From the NCBI RefSeq assembly GCF_023101765.2, contig NC_064242.1, positions 4,266,327 to 4,330,326 on the forward strand: a stretch of 64,000 nucleotides of DNA, written 5' to 3'. Position 1 is the first letter of the stretch; each line of letters opens with the position of its first letter. The translations under genes were made by a program, and so were the position numbers. The stretch is from Spodoptera frugiperda. Taxonomy: Eukaryota > Arthropoda > Insecta > Lepidoptera > Noctuidae. Below, in pieces: positions 9,774 through 19,100 of this stretch. Below the pieces are notes generated by a model. The model was not told the origin of the DNA. It saw only the letters and a program-made list of their open reading frames with translations, and made no database searches.

Positions 9774-11018
9774 ATGGAAGCTGAAAAAGAAGATAAAAAG
9801 AAATCTCCAGGAGAAAAAAAGAAAGTTGCAGATGAAAGTGAGAAGCAAATTGTAGAATCAATAAACATTATCATATTCATCGAATACATTCATGGCATTT
9901 TTAGATTCTCTCTAGTAAATGAGAAACTACGTACACCAGATTGGAAAATGAAGGCGTTCACCGTTTTTATTATAGCAGCTTTTATTGTATTATTCACTAC
10001 TTACTTCTTACTGCCAACTGATATCACGCATTATAACAGTGAGAATTACGTTCAGACTGCTGACAAGGTGCGCATCATCATATTGTTCATCCAATATGCA
10101 GTTTGCACCTTCACTGCATCTTTCCTCGTCAACTCCAACAACATCCGCATCATCACTACCCTTGCTAACTTAGATAACATGTTGCAAGTGGGAAAGTCCA
10201 GTAACTTCTACAGCAAGTCGCGTTGGGAAACTTATAAGTACATGGTTCTTGTCGTCATAAGTCAACTGGCTACCAGCATTTTAGATTTTGTTGCTATCGG
10301 AGATGTTGCTTGGGCAATAGCAGCTACACCCTTGAACTTCATCCAAAAACTGGAAATAATAACTTTTTGCAAATACGTGGACTTCTTAAGACGTAGACTA
10401 TTGATGATCAACAGCTATTTGAAGACATTTGTCGATGAACAAGATCAAGAGACTGCTACGGTTTTTACAATACGATCCAGGACGGTGGAAACTACAGACA
10501 AGTTCAACTTTATTGGACGAGCATCAGATAGTAACACTAAAATAAGAGATGCAGCAAAGATGTACGATGTCATCGGTCAAATCTGTACCATGGTTAATGA
10601 AGTGTTCAACTTTCAAATACTGACAATCCTCATGAGTACTTTTGCCTTCATCATTATTATCATGTGGACCTCCCTCTACTACTACCGATCGGCCATTAGC
10701 GAATTGCCCCTATTGATGAATGTTATAGTTTCATCATTCTTTTGGATTTGCTATGTTGCTATCATGTCGATTGCCTGTGAACGACTGCTTCTTGTCCGCA
10801 ACGAAACGAAGATTCTTGTGAATAAGGTGATCATGAACTATGATCTGCCGAAGACGATGAGAGTGCAGGCTAAAGCATTCATGGAGCTTGTCGAAGCTTG
10901 GACTCTACGTATCTACATTTACGACATGTTTTCCGTTGACATTACACTGATGTTAAAGTTTATCAGTGTTGCGACCACTTATTTGATTGTTGTTATTCAA
11001 ATATTCAACTTCTTTTAA
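9774..11018 (+). CDS. Gustatory receptor 4 of tandem cluster (single exon, 414 aa)
   Basis: Fourth intronless 7tm_7 receptor, closest in plan to receptors 1 and 3. The ATG at 9774 begins MEAEKEDKKKSPGEKKK, a strongly charged cytoplasmic N-terminus. The body carries the IFIEYIHGIFRF block, a CKYVDFLRRRLLMINSYLKT intracellular segment, ACERLLLVRNETKILVNKVI and NYDLPKTMRVQAKAFMELVE, and ends TTYLIVVIQIFNFF. AATAAA lies at 11082-11087, only about 25 bases from the oppositely oriented poly(A) signal of the JHBP-like gene at 11111-11116. The reading frame is intact. Predicted contact chemoreceptor; ligand unknown. Confidence 0.92.
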   Translation: MEAEKEDKKKSPGEKKKVADESEKQIVESINIIIFIEYIHGIFRFSLVNEKLRTPDWKMKAFTVFIIAAFIVLFTTYFLLPTDITHYNSENYVQTADKVRIIILFIQYAVCTFTASFLVNSNNIRIITTLANLDNMLQVGKSSNFYSKSRWETYKYMVLVVISQLATSILDFVAIGDVAWAIAATPLNFIQKLEIITFCKYVDFLRRRLLMINSYLKTFVDEQDQETATVFTIRSRTVETTDKFNFIGRASDSNTKIRDAAKMYDVIGQICTMVNEVFNFQILTILMSTFAFIIIIMWTSLYYYRSAISELPLLMNVIVSSFFWICYVAIMSIACERLLLVRNETKILVNKVIMNYDLPKTMRVQAKAFMELVEAWTLRIYIYDMFSVDITLMLKFISVATTYLIVVIQIFNFF

Positions 11019-11179
11019 GCTTGAATTTGCATTACCCTCGCACTTTAGTATATGCAATATGTGTGAGTGTATGAATTTTCAAATAAAAGCATTGTGTTTG
11101 GAGTTTTGTTTTTATTTTACACTTATTTTATCATAGGTCTGTACAAAATTAATTAAAACTATTTAAATACTATATCTTA

Positions 11180-12859
11180 TTACAATTTTTCAAGTTCATC
11201 AATGGGTAGTACGTCAAAAAGTTGTTTTACGTTTTTCATTATCGATTTAACGCCGAATTCTACCATAGGAGTTCCGAATTCTTCTGCTACCATCTTCCAG
11301 TTGCTATTCATGAAGTCGAGGACAGCGTTGCCTGGGAAAAAGAGATTTACCATCATTAATGAGTTGAAACGTATATTACCTTCTATAAAGTAATTAGTTA
11401 ATGAGACCATAACCTAAATGGAGTTAACTCGTAGTTACTTAATGGGCAATAAACATTAATAGATTATATAGTATGGAAACTTTTAAAAGTTCAACAAAAA
11501 ATAACAACAGGATATCTCACTACTAGACTAAAATGAACATGAAATAAACATTAAACCTATATGAGTATAAATAAGATTCAAACATTTTTAACAATACTCA
11601 CTCATGGCGGGGTTTCCCTTAAACAGGTTCGTCATGCTATACATAACTCTGCCATCATAGCCGTGTTCGATTCTGGAATCCTTGATATCGATATACCGAC
11701 GGCCGTCTGACCTTACAACTGACCCCAGTTGAAGTTGACTATGAAGCTTGAGATTTCCTAAAAAGTATAGGTATAAAATTAACAAAGGTTGCTAATTGAG
11801 GAAAAAACTTCATGCATAAAGGATAAAGGCTAATTTTAGTATCATTTTATATGATAATCTCTGTAACGAATGAACAAAAAGCAGAACGATTAACCGTTTA
11901 TAAATTCTTGGAAAATAACAGATATAGCATTTGATTAAAGGGAAAATCGATCAAAATAATTATGGTTAGTATTTTCAATTGGGAAATTGAAGCAGACATA
12001 CACATTAAATTAATTAAATTTTGGAAAGATAGGTTAAGCGATACTTACTGCACTTAATAATGGATTCTCCGTCTCCATTAATGGGGAACAACAGAAGCCT
12101 TCCAGAAGACCTGTACTTTCCTTTGATAGTCAGATTGCAATGCATCTGAGACTCAAATAAACCTCCTCCAAAACTGTAAATACAGTAAAAGTAAAAATAA
12201 ATAAGCCATCAGAATATTGTTGACCTTTGTGAAATGTCTTATACGGATATAATAGCAAAAAATAAGCTATAGATTAAGCATTGGAGTCGTCTGATGACAC
12301 AGAGTTTTTAGGGAGTCATCGCCAACTAATTGTGGTGCAGTCTAAAAATTTATAATTTTAAATATGACTAAATATTATAAATTTTACACCATATTTGTAT
12401 ATCCTCTAAGAAGCAGGAAGCTTTGAACTCAAATTAAATTGTACAGAAATGCTTACCTAGCATAATCGACGTTGCATGTTTTTAAACCTTTAGCGTAACC
12501 ATTGCTAAAGGCTATATCGATTCCAGGTAATTTCAATTGAAGTTTCTTCAGTTCGTAAGGATCCAAAGATTCAATGCCTAGGTCGGGAATGCCATCAGCA
12601 ATTGTTGGTAGGGCTGCTTGCACTGTTTTCCTTAAACATTCTGGTGATAGGTCTCTGCATGGTCTTCTAAATGATACTGAAATGCGAGAAAGGTCTTTAG
12701 ATAAAAATTCATAAAGGAACTAAACAAACAATGTCCAGCTTCCAACTGCTCAAATCAATAAAAAGGTACAGAAAAAAAAAGATACTTACCGGAATAAGCT
12801 GATGTTAATCCAATAACCGATGCTAATGCAACACTGTAAAATAACGCGTCAACAACCAT
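11180..12859 (-). CDS. Takeout/JHBP-family secreted protein (5 exons, 240 aa)
   Basis: Predicted secreted carrier of a small hydrophobic ligand (juvenile-hormone-binding protein/takeout fold). Minus-strand exons: 12790-12859, 12457-12676, 12049-12173, 11602-11757 and 11331-11180; all introns are GT-AG and the frame closes at 240 aa plus TAA. Residues 1-21 (MVVDALFYSVALASVIGLTSA) are a signal peptide. The conserved N-terminal cysteine pair is C30 and C37 (RRPCRDLSPEC), followed by the family block LPTIADGIPDLGIESLDP. The later blocks LFKGNPAM and FMNSNWKMVAEEFG match the usual C-terminal part of the family, and the length fits. Further cysteines at about 91, 109 and 138 are unusual. A TATA box and initiator lie upstream. 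It neighbours the receptor cluster but is on the opposite strand; substrate unknown. Confidence 0.88.
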
Positions 12860-12922
12860 TTTTTGTAAACCTTAATTTTATAAAATAACTTAAGATAAGT
12901 TCTCTAGGAGAGTAAGTTTTGA

Positions 12923-12958
12923 ACTGATAATCCTAACACTGCCCTTTCAATTTATATA
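12923..12958 (-). promoter_or_regulatory. Core promoter of the JHBP-like gene (TATA + Inr)
   Basis: On the minus strand TATATAAA at 12958-12951 is followed by the arthropod initiator TCAGT at 12927-12923. The spacing from the first T to the initiator A is 33 bases. The start codon is about 65 bases further on. Confidence 0.6.
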
Positions 12959-13107
12959 GATACAAATGAAATGCAATTAGGCATAATTTGCGTTAATTAC
13001 ATAAATGACACCATAAGTTAATTAAAATTTAATGCAGGTATGATTAATGGGGGTATTGCAATTTGCTTAATGGGTTAAATAAAATTGCGTTTTAAGTCTA
13101 ATTAGTC

Positions 13108-13113
13108 TTTATT
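13108..13113 (-). terminator. Poly(A) signal overlapping the Kazal-1 stop codon
   Basis: The minus strand reads GAATAAAG: the AATAAA hexamer contains the in-frame TAA stop. If it is used, the 3' UTR would be only about 15-25 bases. Confidence 0.6.
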
Positions 13114-16100
13114 CGGGGAATGTTATATTACTACTGCTTCTACCTTGTTTTGTTTCTTTGTCAGACTTATCTTGGTCAGGCTTTTTTGTTTCTGATTTAT
13201 CTTTGTCAAGTTTATCTTTATCAGTCTCATCTTTGTTAGATTCAACTTTGCCAGATTTATCTGTTTCAGACTTATCTGTTTCAGACTTATCTTTTTCAGA
13301 TTTATCTTTTTCAGATTTATCTTTTTCAGATTTATCTTTTTCAGATTTATCTTTTTCAGATTTATCTTTTTCAGATTTATCTTTTTCAGATTTATCTTTT
13401 TCAGATTTATCTTTATCTACATCAATTGTATGACCTGGACCAAATCTAGAATCTAAATCGAGATCTTCATCTTCATCGTCAGGATTAATTGGTTTTTTTG
13501 TTGTATGTGGTTTCTTTGTTCCAAAAATGTCATCTAGTACGTCAGGTGGAATGGTGAAACCTAGCGTTGTAGACCATTTAGGAGTGACAGGGGGATTATA
13601 GGTGGTCGGTTCAGTTTTCCAAGTTTGGGTCACCTCCTTATTGCCATCAACCTCTGGAGTAGTAGGTCGGAGATCAAATTCGTCGGAACATCTTGATTTA
13701 TATCTGAATCTCACGTCTGAAACGAAAAATATACAAATTAGTAAACCAAAATGTTTATTTTATTTATGACTTTCGATAAACCTACTGTCTTAGTCGAATT
13801 TAAATTGAATGCTTTGACTTCGACATTGATGTAAAATATAATCGATAAAGAGTATTTTTTTTGTTAATAGAAACTTCTTTACTTACCAACACCACAAAAT
13901 TTAGAACACACCAGATTTCCCATATTAGTGTAGGTAAGACCGTCTGTCCCGCAGACTGGGTCATATTCAGATGTCACGGGGCAATTCCGTATACAAGTCG
14001 CGATACTAGGAGGCAAAGTGACTGGAGGAGGTTCAATTGTTGTTGGTGGCCGAGGTGTTGGTGGCTGAGGTGTAGGTGGCTGAGGTGTAGGTGGCTGACG
14101 TGTTGGTGGCTGAGGTGTTGGCTCAGAGTTACATGGAGCAAATTTAGCTGCCCACACATCTGAAATAAAAATTGTGTATATCAAGTAATGTATAGGTACA
14201 ATAGCTATATGAACCATATGTTATGGCGAAGTACCAAAATTACTTACCAATTCCACACATTTGAGCACACAACAAGTATCCAGGATTCTTGAATGTAACG
14301 CCATTTGTTCCGCAAACAGGGTTAAATTCTTGTGTTAAAGGACAATTTTTAATACATCTGTGCACATCTGGATCTGGAATGACTCTACCACATGGGTTTT
14401 GAGTTGTTGGTGGTGACACTGTAGGTGGTGGATGGGTTGATGGTGGAATTGTTGGTGGTGGAACTGTTGGTGGTGGAATTGTTGGTGGTGGAACTGTTGG
14501 TGGTGGAATTGTTGGTGGCTTAACTGTCGGTGGGGGCGTCGTCTTAGGCACGATACCACAAGCAATACACGCTTTGTCACACACAACTTGAACATCTGCG
14601 GATAAACAATCGACATTAAATTAACATCAAGGTCATACGTGTAACTAAGTAAACTAAATTATTATGCGCTACTGAATAGAACAACTTAGGGAAACTGATA
14701 GGTAATCTCTCAGATAAAAGAAACTAAATGAGAAATTCATCAAGGATAAGTCTCACCTTGACCGCAACTTCGAGCGCACATCAATCGATCTATGTTCATG
14801 TAAGTTATTAGGTCTGAACCGCAAACAGGTTGGAATGTTGAAGTTATGCGACAACTCTTCATGCAATGTTGGAATTCGGAGAAAGGTGTGGTTCGGCCCA
14901 TGGGAGGTGTTGGTGAGGGACGAGCCGTGGTCCTCTGAGTAGGAGGCGGATCACCACCATTATCGACGGGCGGTGGGCAAACAGATCTCCGTCTTATCTC
15001 CACATCTGAAATTAAAAATTATTATTGTATTATTAAAAAAACTACTGATTATATTATTTTGCGAGTTAAACTGTTCCCTTTTTCTGATTCAAAGAATTTC
15101 TCTGAACTAGCATGTTTCATAAACCTGACCGTTGCACAAAAAACTAAAATTCAAGTTTTCAATTCACGCTAAAACATTTTTAAATATTTTTTTCCTCATA
15201 CAAATAATGCCAGATCATATCTAAGTGCAAATTATTTTGAGTTTAGTGAACATCAAACTGTCTCAACAGTAGCTATTGCGAGATTTTAAACTGATAACTG
15301 GGTAGTCCGAATTAAGAATTAAAACTACATGAACGACTACCTTAATTGGTTTTTTATGTCAGGTAATATCCCTATACCCTTTTCCCGAGGCTGAAAAATA
15401 CTATGCCGAAAACCGCATCAAAACCTGTTCAGCAAAACACGCGATAATCGCGCACGAACATACATACATACATACATACAGGACAAACCGTGAACCCGTT
15501 TTTTTTAAGTTATTAACAACGATTTACTCACGTCAATATATTGAGAAAATCTCTAATAGACGTAAATATATTGAGAAAAGCTCTGCTCATAATGAAGAGT
15601 TCCTGTGTAACTCGAAACTAGTAGAGCTTTTCACAATCTTTATATATATAATTCTTCTGTAAGTGTGTATGTCACTGAACTTCTCTTAAACGACTGGACC
15701 GATTTTGATGAAATTTTTTGTGTGTGTTCAAGGGGATCTGAGAATGGTTTAGATTCACAATTTTAGCCACTGGACAATGTTTTTTTTAATTAATTTTTAA
15801 TTTATTAGTAGTTGTTGATTTCGAAATGTTTTACATTGGATCCGACAAATTTTCAAATTAAAGACGTGTAGACAGGACAACGTCTGTCGGGTCGGCTAGT
15901 ATATTTATGTGAGTAAACCGTTGTTTTTTGTTAATTTAGTATGTTCACTATAGTTATTATAAAAATATGTTTTATTTATTGCTAACATATTGTAAAAATC
16001 TCACTTTTCACTGGAGATATCTAAAGAAAAGCTTACATATGTAAAAAGTTATTATTTTAACTTACTGACTCCACAGCTTTTAGCACAGAACAGTTTCCCT

Positions 16101-19100
16101 TCATTAGGATAAGTTTCTCCATCAGTACCACAGACAGGATTAAACTCAGGCGTTGAGGGACAGGATTCTATGCAACTTTCAATCTCTGGTGATAAGGTAG
16201 TAAATATTTCTTCTGCATCCGTTGTTGTTTCAGGTACCACTTCAGTTGTGGGTTCCCGTGTAGGCCTTGTTGGCCAGATGGGTCCTGTGGGCCATGTGTT
16301 TTTGGTGGGTGCTGGATGAGGTTCAGGATGCATAGTTGGCCATGATGGTTCTGAAGGTACAGTTCTTGTAGGACGGGGTTTTTCTGTGGTCACAGGAGGA
16401 ATGGTTGGTGGCTCTGTTGGTGAAGTGTATGGAGGATGGTAGGTGGTTATCGGCGGTTCTTTTGTTGGAGGCTTTGTTGGTTCCGTCGGCGGTTTTGTTG
16501 GTACCGTCGGCGGTTTTGTTGGTGCAGTTGTTGGTTGTGTTGTTTTATCTGGTCTCCCGCAACTGTACAAAGAAATATCATGTTCTAATTCATCTGTGAT
16601 CATGGCGCTTGCAACAGTGCGGATATATTGGAAATTCATAGGCATAAATATCGTGTTGTTGTTATACTGACATTTAAATTCTTTAAATTGAGACAGGGAT
16701 GTTAAGAAGATAGTCACTTTTTTTGATAATTTTCGAAATGTGTCTATGACGTCACGTTTTTTGGTATAATAACATGCACCGGAATTATTAATGCTAATAA
16801 TGATCCAATCAATTAATGAACATATCATTATTTTAATAGCTCGTGCAGTAAATGAGTCATTTGTAAAGTACCGAGGGATTCCTGTTACTGGTAAGGACAA
16901 AGCATGGGGATATTCGTTTCAAAATTATCGTATACTACGAACAAGATAACGATGTTTTGATCGTCGTTGATAAAATGTGCGTGGACTCCTGTTATTCTAA
17001 AAATGTTGTCAGTTTTTTTTAATAATATTGATTAGTTCTCCACGGACTGTTGGTCCGTGCAATTGTCATATGTACAATGTTGTCAGTTAACAGACACTTA
17101 CATAGATCCTTTACAAGGTTTGCGGTGCCAATCATCGTCTGGATCATATTTTTCGAAGCTATCTTCGTCAGAGTCATCAGGTCCACTGTCATTTTCACCG
17201 GAATCTCCCCACATGTGTCCGTGTGGTCCTCCAGGTCCGTGACCCCACGGATGGCCGTGGGGACCGGGAGGACCACCGTGAGGACCTCCGTGAGGACCAC
17301 CGTGTCCCCACGGACCACCACGACCTCCGTGGCCCCAAGGGCCGCCAGGTCCACCATGGCCCCAACCTCGCCCAGGACCACCACCACCGCCTCCTGGACC
17401 GTAACTTTCTACGACCACCATCCCTAATACTGCAAACGCTGAAAATCATAATTGAACCTAGTTAGGTGCCTTTTATAAATATTAAAGAGATACATTTCAC
17501 ATTGAATTGTCAACATGCAAAATTTTACAACTTTTGATTATTTGACAGTTTAGAAAAATGTACATCATTTTGAGGGTATTAGGCATCTTAGTTAAAATAA
17601 TAAATATTAGGAAAGTAGGTGTAACATAAAATAAATCAATAGATATTTACTACCTACATTTGAAATAAAAAATACCATGAAGAGATGTGGGCGGTACACC
17701 TGTTAAAGCGTATCTTTATCTTAAATTCATGAAATTTAACTATACACCAAAAGTTTAATAAACACTCAGTAGTGTTTATTGTCTTGTATTCTGAATATAG
17801 AGTTCAAAGAAAATCTTCGTTTATAAGTAGCAAAAGGTTTCTGGCTAATGATGACGATGATGCTGGTGATCGTGATGATAATTATGGCGATGAGGATGAT
17901 GATGATGTAACGAAGACATTTATATATCACATGATGCAGGATTGTGCTTCAGTTTGGCAATAAGTCAACAAATGCAACACGATCGATGCATCGTGCGACA
18001 TATAATTCGAAGACAACTTGTGTTATTGTTACATGCTAGTGATAAAACAAAATACAACTATAAAGTTTAAAAAGTAGGTAGTACAGATGCCAGTAGAAGC
18101 TACTTTATTGCAAAGTAATAAGGTAGAAAATCGATTATAAAGACAGTTAAATCTACTGGTATCTGTAACGAAATCGAAGAGTAATCATCGCACACATAAA
18201 CGGCACGGCCACGTCACGGTTGCAGCACAGCGTCTTTGGTTTTAGAAACAATACGAAAATACTGTAAGCGCGTTGTCAGCGGGCGGACCGCACGCTTACA
18301 GCCTTTTTGTATCTTAAACTTGTCATTTAAATTTGAACATTAAAACATTAATGTTCAAATTTAAATGAAAAGTTTATTGCTGTACTTCCACATGGCGATG
18401 CCGTTAATGTGTGATATGTGCTTAAGAATTGACAAATAACATAAATTGACATTAGTTGTATGGAGTTTTGTCAAAAGTCAAGACCGATCCAGAGGTATTG
18501 GAATAAGATCGGTTTTGAAAAGCGGCTGTAAATGTATGTTTTAAAATCACTTGCAGCCGAAGTTAAAAACCGACCTAAATTCATTTTTTTAGATCAAGAT
18601 CGACTTTTCACAATAGTTAGTAGTAGTAGTTAGTATAAAGTTTTTGTAAAACACCAAGATCGATCAGAGATCTTAAATTAAGATTAGTTAAAGACTTGGT
18701 TTACAATCAATCAAAATAAGGTTAAATACCAACATAGGAGCTATTTTGGCTATAAGAGCAAGGCATTGACCAGAGGTTCTAAGTGAAGAAAATCATTACA
18801 ATAATATAACCGCACTTCGATTTAAAGCACGCCGTATAATATACACGTATTAAATATCAGGTAAATATTGAGAAGTATTTGCGTACTTATAGGCAAGTAC
18901 AGATTTACTAAACATGTATATTTTTACAGCTTAAGCTAAATACATGCTACACTAACAATACAATAGATTTTTAGTTTTAGTATAAGTGGAATTAAAACTA
19001 AAAATCTATTGTATTGTTAGTGTAGCATGGATTTCCGCAAAATAACGCCTGATTCTATTTTATATAAATACAGTTAAAGTAATGATGCAGGTACTATTTG

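Noticed and set aside
13158..13433. Plus-strand open frame of FSDLS repeats
   Set aside because: It is the antisense of the DKSEK repeat in the last exon of Kazal-1.
17019..17387. Other long frames across the Gly/His-rich exon of Kazal-1
   Set aside because: GC-rich repetitive sequence leaves all frames open. Only the frame continuing the signal peptide and splicing in phase to the next exon is coherent.
17772..17963. Asp-rich plus-strand open frame
   Set aside because: Simple GAT/GATGAT repeat in an intron with no splice or start support.
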